From the NCBI RefSeq assembly GCF_902497875.1, contig NZ_CABVHY010000014.1:62001-126000 (forward strand): 64,000 nt of DNA. The letters are read 5' to 3'. Made by a program: the position numbers and the translations under genes. The stretch is from Pseudomonas fluorescens. GTDB lineage: Bacteria; Pseudomonadota; Gammaproteobacteria; Pseudomonadales; Pseudomonadaceae. Below the pieces are notes generated by a model that saw only the letters and a list, made by a program, of their open reading frames with translations, made no database searches and had not been told where the DNA came from. Of this stretch, positions 44,614-52,799 are shown one piece after another; the stretch's first letter is position 1; the number at the start of each line of letters is the position of its first letter.

Positions 44614-45798
44614 TAGTGGACTAAGCGGTTAATTCATTTATTTATTGGTAACGATATACTGTGCGTCCAATGTCATGGATTGGTTATGCGCATGGCCCGA
44701 CCGACTTCCCCCTTCGCTTTAACGCCTTCTGATCTCATCGCCCTGCAAAGTTGGTTGCGTATGAGTACGCTGGAACAGAGCCTCGCCCAGCGAGCGCGCA
44801 TTCTGCTTCTACTGGCCGATGGATTGACGCCCAAGGCTGTCAGCGAGCAGTTGCAGGTCACGCCGCCGACGGTATTCAAGTGGCGAAAACGTTATCTGGA
44901 GGCGGGAATCGAAGGGTTGAGCGATCTGCCGCGCAGCGGCCAGCCACTCAAACTTGGGCCTGAAAAAATCAACGAAATCCTGACACTGACTACCCGGCGT
45001 GTCCCCCAGGAAGCCACTCACTGGAGCGTTCGTTTGATGGCCAAGTATGCGCGGGTCACCACGTGGCAGGTTCGGCAAGTCTGGGCCGCTTCCGACCTCA
45101 AACCCCATCGTCTGAAGACCTTCAAAATCAGCAACGATCCTCATTTCGCCGACAAGGTAGTCGACGTAGTCGGGCTCTATCTGAACCCACCGGATAACGC
45201 CCTGGTGTTATCGGTTGACGAGAAAACCCAGATCCAGGCGCTGGATCGCACCCAACCGATGCTGCCGCTACGCCCAGGCCAAGTTGAGCGTCGGACGCAT
45301 GATTACAAGCGCCATGGCACGGCGAGTCTGTACGCGGCTTTCGACATCATGACCGGCCAAGTAATCGGACGGATTACCCAGCGCCATCGAGCCAAGGAGT
45401 TTCTGGCTTTTCTGCAACAGATTGAACGCAGCACGCCAGCCGGACTGGATCTGCATGTGATTCTAGATAACAGCTCGACCCACAAAACGGCTGCAATCAA
45501 GCAATGGCTGGAAAAGCATCCGCGTTTCAAATTGCACTTCACACCGACCAGCGCGTCTTGGCTGAACGCCGTGGAAGACTGGTTTGCACAGCTGGAAAGA
45601 CGAGCGCTGTACCGGGGCGCCTTCACCAGCGTCGCCGACCTGAAGGCGGCTATCCGCCAATTTATCGAGGCTCACAATGAGCATTCAGCCAAGCCGTTCA
45701 AGTGGAATAAAACGGCTGAGGCCATCATTAGCTCGGTACATAAGGCGAAGCTGAGCGTGATAAAAAATAAATGAATGGATTAACCGCTCAGGCCACTA
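44614..45798. mobile_element. IS630-family insertion sequence
   Basis: The ends are imperfect inverted repeats of roughly 35 bases: GTGGACTAAGCGGTTAATTC on the left (from 44616) and, on the complement of the right end, GTGGCCTGAGCGGTTAATCC (ending at 45796). Each end is bordered by TA within CTAG (44613-44616 and 45796-45799), as expected for TA target duplication by this family. The single transposase gene fills the element. It forms the right edge of the AT-rich insertion. Confidence 0.88.
44686..45774 (+). CDS. IS630-family transposase
   Basis: A 362-residue DDE transposase with an N-terminal HTH (KAVSEQLQVTPPTVFKWRKR, about residues 48-67) and the catalytic domain of the Tc1/mariner-IS630 group: Asp in LSVDEKTQIQAL, Asp in VILDNSSTHKT and Glu in SWLNAVEDWFAQLER. 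It appears intact, in one frame and of full length. ATG at 44692 is an alternative start. It is carried inside the element defined by inverted repeats at 44616 and 45796. Confidence 0.93.
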   Translation: MRMARPTSPFALTPSDLIALQSWLRMSTLEQSLAQRARILLLLADGLTPKAVSEQLQVTPPTVFKWRKRYLEAGIEGLSDLPRSGQPLKLGPEKINEILTLTTRRVPQEATHWSVRLMAKYARVTTWQVRQVWAASDLKPHRLKTFKISNDPHFADKVVDVVGLYLNPPDNALVLSVDEKTQIQALDRTQPMLPLRPGQVERRTHDYKRHGTASLYAAFDIMTGQVIGRITQRHRAKEFLAFLQQIERSTPAGLDLHVILDNSSTHKTAAIKQWLEKHPRFKLHFTPTSASWLNAVEDWFAQLERRALYRGAFTSVADLKAAIRQFIEAHNEHSAKPFKWNKTAEAIISSVHKAKLSVIKNK

Positions 45799-45968
45799 GT
45801 GCTCTGTCTCTGAAATAACTTTCTAACCTAAGTAGCAAGATCATAAGATCGCAGCCTGCGGCAGCTCCACAGGAGATCTGTGTACATCCGCAAGAGCCAG
45901 GCCGGCTATAAGGCCGCCTTCAGGCAAGCCACACACCGCATCTGCGTCAGTCACAACCATACAGATTC

Positions 45969-46439
45969 TCACCCCGCCGCCAACCCCTTCCCCGCCCGCT
46001 CCAGATTACGCCACAGCCAAACAGGCAGGACATCCGGATCAAGGCTGTCGATCAGATTCTTCAACCCCAGCCCCAGCTCGGTATCACCCTCGATCACCAA
46101 CCGCCGACGAAAAAACAGCGTGTCCGGATCTTCCTGACGGCTGGCCAGCAGCAAAAACTCCCGCCAGTTGCCGCTGATCGTCACCTGCGCCTCAGCGCGC
46201 TCGGCGATCTGCAAGCCGTTACGCCCCAGGGTCAGGTACCAGGACAGACCCAGGTCGGGAATCCGCAGGCACAACCAGCGCCCACGCAACAGCTCGAACC
46301 CGCCATCACGCAACGGCTCGGCGAGGCAACGATTGAGCGCCTGCTGCAATGCCAGCCGCTGCACGGCAAAAGGCACCCGGCGTACCAGCGGCAACAAGCG
46401 GTCGGCACCTTTGAGCAACCATTTTTTTCGGTTCAACAC
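45969..46439 (-). CDS. ubiT: UbiT, accessory factor of oxygen-independent ubiquinone synthesis
   Basis: A 156-residue SCP2-domain protein (residues ~25-130: PFAVQRLALQQALNRCLAEP, then SGNWREFLLLASRQEDPDTL and FFRRRLVIEGDTELGL). UbiT binds prenylated ubiquinone intermediates in the anaerobic pathway. The start is a GTG at 46439 with AGGAGG eight bases upstream, overlapping the ubiV stop by seven bases; the longer frame to 46484 lies inside ubiV. Order ubiU-ubiV-ubiT matches P. aeruginosa as I remember it, where the three genes are needed for growth by denitrification. Confidence 0.9.
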   Translation of the reverse strand: MLNRKKWLLKGADRLLPLVRRVPFAVQRLALQQALNRCLAEPLRDGGFELLRGRWLCLRIPDLGLSWYLTLGRNGLQIAERAEAQVTISGNWREFLLLASRQEDPDTLFFRRRLVIEGDTELGLGLKNLIDSLDPDVLPVWLWRNLERAGKGLAAG

Positions 46440-47323
46440 AGGCCGACCTCCTCGACGCGCAACATCCCGGCCTGGCCATGCCAATAACCATTACAGCCTT
46501 CGACAAACAGCGGCGGCGTCTCGCCCAGGCGCACCCGTTGAAACGCCGCGACCACCTCGGCCATGCCCTGGGCACGCGGGCTCAGGCGCAAAATATCGGC
46601 ACCGCAGGCCACCAGCCCGGAATAATCCGCCAGCAAGTTGGTCACCTCGGCGGACATCGTCTGGATGCCGTTGAGGGTGAACAGCGGCTGACCTTCCTGA
46701 CTGGTCAGGGCCATGCCGTCGGGGTAGTTGATGCAGCAAAACTGGCAGTCGTCCTTTGGCCGGTTTTCCGCCCGGGCGGTGAAGCAGCGCGCGGAATAGG
46801 CCAGGGGCAAATGCCCATAGGCGAAAATCTCGACTTCCGGCACCGTACGACCCAGTTCGCGCACCTGCTCGATCACATCGCCAATCAGCGCCGCCGAGCA
46901 CTCCACCGGCGGGACCCAGCGAGTCATTCCACTGTCCACCAGTTGGCTCAGCGAATGACCGTTGTACAGATTCAATGCCGGACCACCGACAAAAGGCAGT
47001 TTGCGCTCGGCCATCAGCTGCACCGCGCCCATGTCGTTGGCCTCCACCAGTAACTGGCCGTTGTCGCACAGGCGGCGCAGGCTGGAGAGTTCGGACGCCG
47101 CTTCGATCAATGTCAGGCTGGAAATCACCAGTTGCGCCTGGCTGCACTGTTGCAGCTCGCGCCCCAGACCCAGCCACTGGTCCAGGGAAAATGCCCGGCG
47201 CTTCGAGCACACGGTTTCCCCCAGGTAAATCACATCCAGGGGCAAGGCCGACATCTCGGCGTAAAAATTGCTAAGTTGCTGTTTGTCCCAATAAAACAGG
47301 ACCGGTCCCAGGCTGAGCTTCAT
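46433..47323 (-). CDS. ubiV: UbiV, oxygen-independent ubiquinone hydroxylation subunit
   Basis: A 296-residue member of the U32 peptidase-like family that binds a [4Fe-4S] cluster. Four cysteines fit the known pattern: one in ETVCSKRRAFS (about residue 41) and a group in RCFTARAENRPKDDCQFCC. With UbiU it forms a heterodimer that hydroxylates ubiquinone precursors without oxygen, using prephenate as hydroxyl donor. The ATG at 47323 starts MKLSLGPVLFYW, ten bases after the ubiU stop; upstream codons of the frame belong to ubiU. Confidence 0.93.
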   Translation of the reverse strand: MKLSLGPVLFYWDKQQLSNFYAEMSALPLDVIYLGETVCSKRRAFSLDQWLGLGRELQQCSQAQLVISSLTLIEAASELSSLRRLCDNGQLLVEANDMGAVQLMAERKLPFVGGPALNLYNGHSLSQLVDSGMTRWVPPVECSAALIGDVIEQVRELGRTVPEVEIFAYGHLPLAYSARCFTARAENRPKDDCQFCCINYPDGMALTSQEGQPLFTLNGIQTMSAEVTNLLADYSGLVACGADILRLSPRAQGMAEVVAAFQRVRLGETPPLFVEGCNGYWHGQAGMLRVEEVGLC

Positions 47324-47333
47324 GTCCCGTCCC

Positions 47334-48329
47334 TCATTGCCATGATCGATGATAAGCACCCAGAGTGGTCTGGCTGCCTTCGGACAAACCGGCCAACACC
47401 CGACGCCATTCATCCTTGACCCGAAAGTTGCCGGGCGAGCCGCGATGGGCATCCAGGGCGGCGCGCCAGACGCGGGTGACTTGCTCCACATAGGCCGGGC
47501 TGCGCTGGCGGCCTTCGATTTTCACCGCTGCGACGCCAATCGCCGTCAGTTCCGGCAGCAGGTCCAGGGTATCGAGGCTGGTGGGCTCCTCCAGCGCGTG
47601 GAAGCGCTTGCCATCAACCAGGAAACGGCCCTTGCACAGGGTCGGATACCCGGCCGGTTCGTCCGGGGTGTAGCGGTCGATCAGCACCTCACTGAGGCGC
47701 GCAGTCAAGCCTTGGGAATCCTCGCTCCAGCGCACCGCCTTGGCCGGCGAACAGACGCCACAGAGGTTCGGCGATTCGCCGGTAATGTAGGAAGAAAGAT
47801 GGCAGCGCCCTTCGGCCATGATGCACAAGCTGCCGAAACCGAACACTTCAATTGGCACCGGGCTGCTGGCGGCGACGTGGCGCACCTGGGCCAACGACAG
47901 CACTCGCGGCAGCACAGCGCGGCGAATACCGTAGCGCTGCGCATAGAAACCCAACGCCGCGGCATGGGTCGCCGAGCCCTGGACAGACAAGTGCAACGCC
48001 AGTTGCGGGTAACGCTGGCTGGCATAGTTGAGCACCCCGGGGTCGGCGGCGATCAGTGCATCCACGCCGAAATCGGCGGCGCGATCCACCGCCCGCTGCC
48101 AGCGCGCCCAGCCCTTGGGCTGAGGGTAGGTGTTGACCGCGACATAGAGCTTGCGTTGATGTTGACGAATGAACGCGACCGCGGCGTCGAACTGTTTGTC
48201 GTCCATATTCAGCCCGGCGAAATGCCGGGCATTGGTGTCATCACGAAAACCGACGTAGACGGCATCGGCGCCTTGGCGTACTGCCGCCTTGAGCGCAGGC
48301 AGGTTCCCTGCCGGGCAGACCAGTTGCAT
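47334..48329 (-). CDS. ubiU: UbiU, oxygen-independent ubiquinone hydroxylation subunit
   Basis: A 331-residue U32-family protein and partner of UbiV. The N-terminal MQLVCPAGNLPALKAAVRQG and the cysteine set in FGSLCIMAEGRCHLSSY, NLCGVCSP and LCKGRF supply the [4Fe-4S] ligands (Cys169/176/193/232 type in E. coli). It is the first gene of ubiUVT, and an Anr-type box is centred 109 bases upstream, next to the end of moeA. The three genes replace the oxygen-dependent hydroxylases when the cell respires nitrate. Confidence 0.94.
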   Translation of the reverse strand: MQLVCPAGNLPALKAAVRQGADAVYVGFRDDTNARHFAGLNMDDKQFDAAVAFIRQHQRKLYVAVNTYPQPKGWARWQRAVDRAADFGVDALIAADPGVLNYASQRYPQLALHLSVQGSATHAAALGFYAQRYGIRRAVLPRVLSLAQVRHVAASSPVPIEVFGFGSLCIMAEGRCHLSSYITGESPNLCGVCSPAKAVRWSEDSQGLTARLSEVLIDRYTPDEPAGYPTLCKGRFLVDGKRFHALEEPTSLDTLDLLPELTAIGVAAVKIEGRQRSPAYVEQVTRVWRAALDAHRGSPGNFRVKDEWRRVLAGLSEGSQTTLGAYHRSWQ

Positions 48330-48431
48330 GGGTAATCCTCATCAAAGAGCTCGTCTCGACCATCGGCTGACAGCTGTCGCGCGCGATTGAAAAAATCCGC
48401 TGCCAGTCTAGCGAGGCCCACCGCCACGGCC

Positions 48432-48445
48432 TTGACGGCAATCAA
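48432..48445 (-). promoter_or_regulatory. Anr/Dnr box of ubiUVT
   Basis: TTGACGGCAATCAA fits TTGAY-N4-ATCAA. It lies between the moeA stop (48452) and ubiU, centred 109 bases before the ubiU ATG, giving ubiUVT its own anaerobic promoter apart from moaB-moeA. Confidence 0.75.
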
Positions 48446-48451
48446 TTGCAC

Positions 48452-49687
48452 TCAATGCAGCAACTCGGCAAAGGACAGGAACCGAACGTTGTCGTGCTTG
48501 AGCACTTGCTGCTCGCACTCGATCACGGCAAGCCCGTCAGCCCAGCAGGCGGCGCTCAACATCGCCGAGCTTTGCTGCGGGTGCAGCTCCACGCTCAATC
48601 GCCCGTCGGCGCCCGGGCTTAGCCTGGCCCGCAGGTACTGCCGACGCTTGTTGCGCAGCAACCAGTCGAACCCGGCCGGTATGGCCAATGGCAGCGGCAG
48701 CACTTCCTCCACACCCTGGGCCCGCAGCAGGAACGGACGCACCACCACCAAGGCGGTCACCAGCGCCGCCGACGGATTGCCCGGCATGCCGATCCAGGGT
48801 TTGCCAGCCACCTTGCCAAAGGCCAGGGGTTTGCCTGGCTGGATCGCCAGCCGCCAGAAATCCACGCTACCGAGTTCCTCGATCGCCTGTTTGAGATGGT
48901 CTTCCTCGCCCACCGAGACCCCGCCCGAGGTCAGCAGCACGTCGCATTCGGAAGAGGCCAGGCTCAAGGCATCGCGGCTGGCCGCCAACTCATCGGCCAT
49001 GACCCCGTAGTCATGCACCTCGACTCCCCAGCCGCGCAACAACGCCGCCAGGCAGTAACGATTGCTGTTGTAAATCTGCCCCGGCGCCAATGGCTCGCCC
49101 GGCTCGCGCAACTCATCGCCACTGCTGAGCAGGCACACCCGCAGCGCTCGATAGACCTCGACCTGCGCCACCCCTGCTCCGGCCAGCAGCCCCAGCTCCT
49201 GGGCGCGCAAGCGCTTGCCGGCCTTGAGCAGCAGCTGCCCGCGACGGACTTCTTCGCCCTCCTTGCGCACATGCTCGCCAACGCTTGTCGGCGGGAACCA
49301 GACGCGTTCGCCTTCGACCCGGCAACGCTCCTGCGGGACCACGGTATCGGCACCCGGCGGCAGCGGCGCACCGGTAAAGATTCGCACCGCCTGCCCGGCC
49401 AACAAGGCTGCAGCTTTGCCATCCCCCGCGGCAATCCGCCCGACCACCCACAGATAACCTCCCACCCGAGGTAGATCAGCCGCCTTGAATGCGTAGCCGT
49501 CCATCGCGCTGTTGTCCCATGCCGGCAGGTTCACCGGGGAGTGAATGTCCGCTGCCAGCACTCGCCCCAGGCATTGATCCAGGAGGATTTTTTCTACGGG
49601 GGGCGGTGGTGGTGCCTGGTCCAGCAGGCGGGTAATGGCTTCGTCCACCGGCATCAGCTTGCCGCTGTCGCACACCAGGCCGCTCAT
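48452..49687 (-). CDS. moeA: molybdopterin molybdenumtransferase MoeA
   Basis: A 411-residue enzyme that inserts molybdate into adenylated molybdopterin. N-terminal MoeA domains (SPVNLPAWDNSAMDGYAF) lead into the MoCF-binding domain with TSGGVSVGEEDHLKQAI and GMPGNPSAALVTALVVVRPF. The ATG at 49687 overlaps the moaB stop as ATGA. In this position, beside moaB and ubiUVT, it corresponds to the MoeA1 copy of P. aeruginosa and is likely dedicated to nitrate reductase production. Confidence 0.94.
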   Translation of the reverse strand: MSGLVCDSGKLMPVDEAITRLLDQAPPPPPVEKILLDQCLGRVLAADIHSPVNLPAWDNSAMDGYAFKAADLPRVGGYLWVVGRIAAGDGKAAALLAGQAVRIFTGAPLPPGADTVVPQERCRVEGERVWFPPTSVGEHVRKEGEEVRRGQLLLKAGKRLRAQELGLLAGAGVAQVEVYRALRVCLLSSGDELREPGEPLAPGQIYNSNRYCLAALLRGWGVEVHDYGVMADELAASRDALSLASSECDVLLTSGGVSVGEEDHLKQAIEELGSVDFWRLAIQPGKPLAFGKVAGKPWIGMPGNPSAALVTALVVVRPFLLRAQGVEEVLPLPLAIPAGFDWLLRNKRRQYLRARLSPGADGRLSVELHPQQSSAMLSAACWADGLAVIECEQQVLKHDNVRFLSFAELLH

Positions 49688-50238
49688 GAGCGTGCCTCAC
49701 AGGCGTCGATAGTCTGCTGCGCCTGCGGCTTCAAATGCGGGGCGAAATTGCACGGGCCAGTGCGGCTGTCCAGTTGTTCCAGGAGGATCTTGTTCCAGGC
49801 GGTTCGGCATGCGCCTGGTGAGCCAGGCACACAGCACACCAGCACGCCGTTGCTCATCCCGGCCAGTGCCCGGGACTGCAGACTGGACATGCCGATCTCC
49901 GCCAGGGAGACCTGACGGAACAGTTCGCCGAAACCTTCCACATGCTTGTCCAGCAACGGCAGGACTGCTTGCGGGGTATTGTCGCGAGCAGTGAATCCAG
50001 TGCCGCCGGTCATCAGTACCACCTGTACCTGAGGGTCGGCGATCCAGCGGGAGAGTTTTGCGCGGATCTGATAAATATCGTCCTTGACCAGATCACGATC
50101 GATCAGCACATGCCCTGCGGTTTGCAGCAAGTCTGTCAGGGTCTGTCCCGAAGTGTCGGTATCGAAAGTTCGCGTATCGCTGATGGTCAGCACGGCGATG
50201 TTCAGGGGTTGAAAAGTGCGTTGCGCAAGATGGGCCAT
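49684..50238 (-). CDS. moaB: molybdopterin adenylyltransferase-type protein MoaB
   Basis: A 184-residue MogA/MoaB-fold protein. The nucleotide/MPT-binding motif is VVLMTGGTGFTARDNTPQAV (about residues 74-93), followed by SLAEIGMSSLQSRALAG and the late GNGVLV-type strand SNGVLVCCVPGSPGACRTAW. It adenylates molybdopterin ahead of MoeA, with which it is translationally coupled. The ATG at 50238 (MAHLAQRTFQPLNIAVLTIS) is chosen over the longer frame because GGAAGG lies upstream. Confidence 0.92.
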   Translation of the reverse strand: MAHLAQRTFQPLNIAVLTISDTRTFDTDTSGQTLTDLLQTAGHVLIDRDLVKDDIYQIRAKLSRWIADPQVQVVLMTGGTGFTARDNTPQAVLPLLDKHVEGFGELFRQVSLAEIGMSSLQSRALAGMSNGVLVCCVPGSPGACRTAWNKILLEQLDSRTGPCNFAPHLKPQAQQTIDACEARS

Positions 50239-50307
50239 ATCCAAGCCTTCCTGTTGATAAGGGTATGGCCCAGCGTGAACCGGAATGTGGATGGAGCCTA
50301 TTCCTCC

Positions 50308-50323
50308 GAGGAGGTACCTCCTC
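50308..50323. promoter_or_regulatory. 16-base palindrome upstream of moaB
   Basis: GAGGAGGTACCTCCTC is a perfect palindrome 70-85 bases before the moaB ATG. It consists of two TACCTCC-type heptamers arranged back to back and sharing the central TA, so NarL binding in an unusual arrangement is possible. No FNR-type box was found here. Confidence 0.5.
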
Positions 50324-50372
50324 CGGTGCAAGAGATTGATGTGTAGGAGCGAGCCCACAAGGTGTTTATCCC

Positions 50373-51020
50373 TCAAGGCGCCAATCGATTACGCTTCCAC
50401 ACCCCCTTGCACAAGCGGTAATCAAAACGATCATGCAAGCGATCCGCACGCCCCTGCCAGAACTCCAGGCGTTCTGGACGCAGGCAGTAGCCACCCCAGT
50501 CCTCGGGTCGCGGCAGGGTCTGGCCGACGAAGCGCTGTCCGGTTGCTTCCAGCAAGGATTCCAGCGCGGCGCGACTGGCCACCGGACGGCTTTGCGGCGA
50601 AGCCCAGGCGCCGAGGCGACTGGCCAGGGGTCGAGAGTCGAAGTACGCATCCGAGAGCTGCGTGTCGAGCCGGGACACCTGGCCCTCGATACGCACCTGA
50701 CGCTCCAGGGCAGGCCAGAAAAAGGTCATGGCCACATGGGGATTGCCCGCCATGTCCAGCCCTTTGTCACTCTGGTAATTACCGAAAAAAGTGAAGCCTT
50801 CATCACCCAGGCCCTTGAGCAGGAGGATCCGGCAATGCGGGTGCCCTTGGCTGTCGACTGTCGCCAGCGCCATGCTGTTGGCCTCGACCGGTGCGCTCTC
50901 GGTGTCGCGGGCCTCTTGCAGCCACTGGCGGAACAAGGCCAGTGGATCGTCCAGCGTCAGATCGTCCTGCAGACCATCCAGGGTGTAATTGCGGCGCATA
51001 TCAGCCAGGGAAAGGGGCAT
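50373..51020 (-). CDS. pdxH: pyridoxamine/pyridoxine 5'-phosphate oxidase PdxH
   Basis: A 215-residue FMN enzyme of full length. Family motifs include [39 protein letters not shown] and the C-terminal [20 protein letters not shown] followed by LHDRF. It oxidises pyridoxine- or pyridoxamine-phosphate to pyridoxal phosphate, normally with oxygen as acceptor. Its place inside an anaerobic gene cluster with an Anr-type box centred 62 bases upstream is therefore curious. Whether it is the only pdxH of the genome cannot be judged here. The ATG at 51020 has GGAG nine bases upstream. Confidence 0.93.
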   Translation of the reverse strand: MPLSLADMRRNYTLDGLQDDLTLDDPLALFRQWLQEARDTESAPVEANSMALATVDSQGHPHCRILLLKGLGDEGFTFFGNYQSDKGLDMAGNPHVAMTFFWPALERQVRIEGQVSRLDTQLSDAYFDSRPLASRLGAWASPQSRPVASRAALESLLEATGQRFVGQTLPRPEDWGGYCLRPERLEFWQGRADRLHDRFDYRLCKGVWKRNRLAP

Positions 51021-51075
51021 GGCGGTGTCTCCGGTAGGTTACACCTCAGTGTGCGAGCCACTGCGCGACGTAACC

Positions 51076-51089
51076 TTGACCAATATCAA
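51076..51089 (-). promoter_or_regulatory. Anr/Dnr box before pdxH
   Basis: TTGACCAATATCAA fits TTGAY-N4-ATCAA and is centred 62 bases before the pdxH ATG, in the 97-base gap after the norR stop. Confidence 0.72.
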
Positions 51090-51117
51090 CACTATGCAAC
51101 GACGGACCTGCTCTGCG

Positions 51118-52647
51118 TCACTTGAGCCGCAAGCGTCGGGCCAGTTTGTGCAGGTTGCTCGGATCGACTTCCAATAACCGCGCGGCGCTGGCCCAGTTTT
51201 CCCCGGACAGGCTCAAGGCGTGGAGGATTTTCTTCCGTTGGTAATCGTCGATGGCTTCGCCCAAGGGCTGGAACGGCAGGTCGGAGGCCTCGTCCATGGG
51301 CAGTTCAGTGACCAGACGCGGCGCACCGATCGCGCTATCGAGATCCAGTAGCTCGACCTCCAGGGTCATGATCTGGGTGCGAGTGGTACCACGGCTGAGC
51401 TGCTTCAACGCAGCTCGGCTGATCACATGTTCCAGTTCCCGCACATTGCCCGGCCAGGCATACCCCAGCAACGCCCGTTCGGCCGCCGGCGACAGGCGTA
51501 AACCGCGCAGGCCGAGTCGCGCCCGATTGAGTTCAAGGAAGTACCCGGCCAGCATCAACACATCATTGCCGCGCTCGCGCAGGGGTGGAATCGGCACCGG
51601 ATACACCGAGAGCCGATGATACAGATCGGCGCGAAACAGGCCGTCGCGGATGCTGTCCGGCAGATGGCGGTTGGTCGCGGCGATGATTCGCACATCGACA
51701 TGCAGCGGCTTGTCGGCACCCAGGCGCTGGATCTCACCGTTCTGCAATGTGCGCAGCAATTTGGCCTGCACCGCCAGCGGCAGCTCGCCGACCTCATCGA
51801 GAAACAGCGTGCCGCCGTTGGCCGCATCGAAACGTCCGGCGCGATCGCTGGTGGCTCCGGAAAATGCGCCTTTGACGTGCCCGAACAACTCGCTTTCCGC
51901 CAGCGATTCCGGCAAGGCGGCGCAATTGACGTGCACCAGGGGCTTGTGACGCCGTCGTGAAAGTCGGTGCAAGCGCCGGGCGAACAATTCTTTGCCGACC
52001 CCGGTCTCACCCAGCAGCAATACCGGCAGTTCGGAGTCGGCCAATACCTCCAGCTCATTGAGTAGCTGGTGCAGCACCTCGCTCTGACCGAGAATCTCGC
52101 CTTCTTCCGCCGGCATTCGCACGTCCTGGGTATCGCTGCGGGACAAGCGCAGGCTGCGGTTCTCCTGCTCGAGCCGAGTCACCCGCACGGCGGCCTCGAT
52201 CTGCAAGGTACAACGCTTGAGCTCTTCGCGCGCATGGCTGTCGAAGGTCCCGGCATGCAGCGCGTCAAGGGTGATCGCGCCCCAGATCCGCCCTTCCACG
52301 TACAGGCTCACGCCCATGCAGTCATGCACCGGCAGCGGTTCGCCAACATGACCGTCGAGCAGGCCGTCATAAGGATCCGGCAGGCGACTGTCGGGTTCGA
52401 ACCAGGTCGGCTCGCGCGAGGCCATGATCGCCGCCAGTCGCGGGTGCTGGGCGATGACAAAGCGCCGTCCCAGCGCTTCGTGAACCAGCCCCACCGTCGC
52501 CACCGGCCGCAGGCTGTCGTCATCCAGGCGCAGCAATCCCACCGCGCCACTGTTGAAGTATTCGCGCAGGGTCTGGACCAGACGTTGCAATCGCACCGCA
52601 TTGGGCAGCTCGACGATCAAGTCGGCGGCCAGGCTTTCACGCAGCAT
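51118..52647 (-). CDS. norR: NO-sensing sigma-54 activator NorR
   Basis: A 509-residue enhancer-binding protein. The N-terminal GAF domain (about residues 20-170) carries the non-haem iron that binds NO. The AAA+ domain (about 185-420) has Walker A GETGVGKE, the sigma-54 contact loop as GAFSGA (usually GAFTGA), and Walker B GGTLFLDEVGEL. A Fis-type HTH ends the protein (ASAARLLEVDPSNLHKLARR). It is divergent from the RIC/YtfE gene, whose promoter region holds three GGT-N7-ACC sites; the first overlaps the norR start, which suggests autoregulation. Confidence 0.93.
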   Translation of the reverse strand: MLRESLAADLIVELPNAVRLQRLVQTLREYFNSGAVGLLRLDDDSLRPVATVGLVHEALGRRFVIAQHPRLAAIMASREPTWFEPDSRLPDPYDGLLDGHVGEPLPVHDCMGVSLYVEGRIWGAITLDALHAGTFDSHAREELKRCTLQIEAAVRVTRLEQENRSLRLSRSDTQDVRMPAEEGEILGQSEVLHQLLNELEVLADSELPVLLLGETGVGKELFARRLHRLSRRRHKPLVHVNCAALPESLAESELFGHVKGAFSGATSDRAGRFDAANGGTLFLDEVGELPLAVQAKLLRTLQNGEIQRLGADKPLHVDVRIIAATNRHLPDSIRDGLFRADLYHRLSVYPVPIPPLRERGNDVLMLAGYFLELNRARLGLRGLRLSPAAERALLGYAWPGNVRELEHVISRAALKQLSRGTTRTQIMTLEVELLDLDSAIGAPRLVTELPMDEASDLPFQPLGEAIDDYQRKKILHALSLSGENWASAARLLEVDPSNLHKLARRLRLK

Positions 52648-52704
52648 GGTAGTAATTACCCTCTATGGTTCCATTCACCCTATGCCGTCAGGGTGCTGAT
52701 CACC
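52648..52704. promoter_or_regulatory. three NorR enhancer sites
   Basis: GGTAGTAATTACC (52648-52660), GGTTCCATTCACC (52667-52679) and GGTGCTGATCACC (52692-52704) each fit the NorR core GT-N7-AC, in fact GGT-N7-ACC. Three sites are what NorR hexamer formation requires at E. coli norVW. Confidence 0.82.
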
Positions 52705-52744
52705 ACAACAATAAATTAATCGAATATTTTCAATAGCTTAAATA

Positions 52745-52759
52745 TGGCATGCGGGATGC
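52745..52759 (+). promoter_or_regulatory. sigma-54 promoter of the RIC gene
   Basis: TGGCATGCGGGATGC has GG and GC twelve bases apart, start to start, as in TGGCACG-N4-TTGC. It is 41 bases before the RIC ATG and downstream of the NorR sites. Confidence 0.8.
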
Positions 52760-52799
52760 AATAGAACCGGGGAACCTGTGAAATATAAAAGGAACCCTG

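Noticed and set aside
50239-50372. Anr-type box before moaB
   Set aside because: Only partial TTGAT halves (near 50254 and 50336) were found, with no matching second half.
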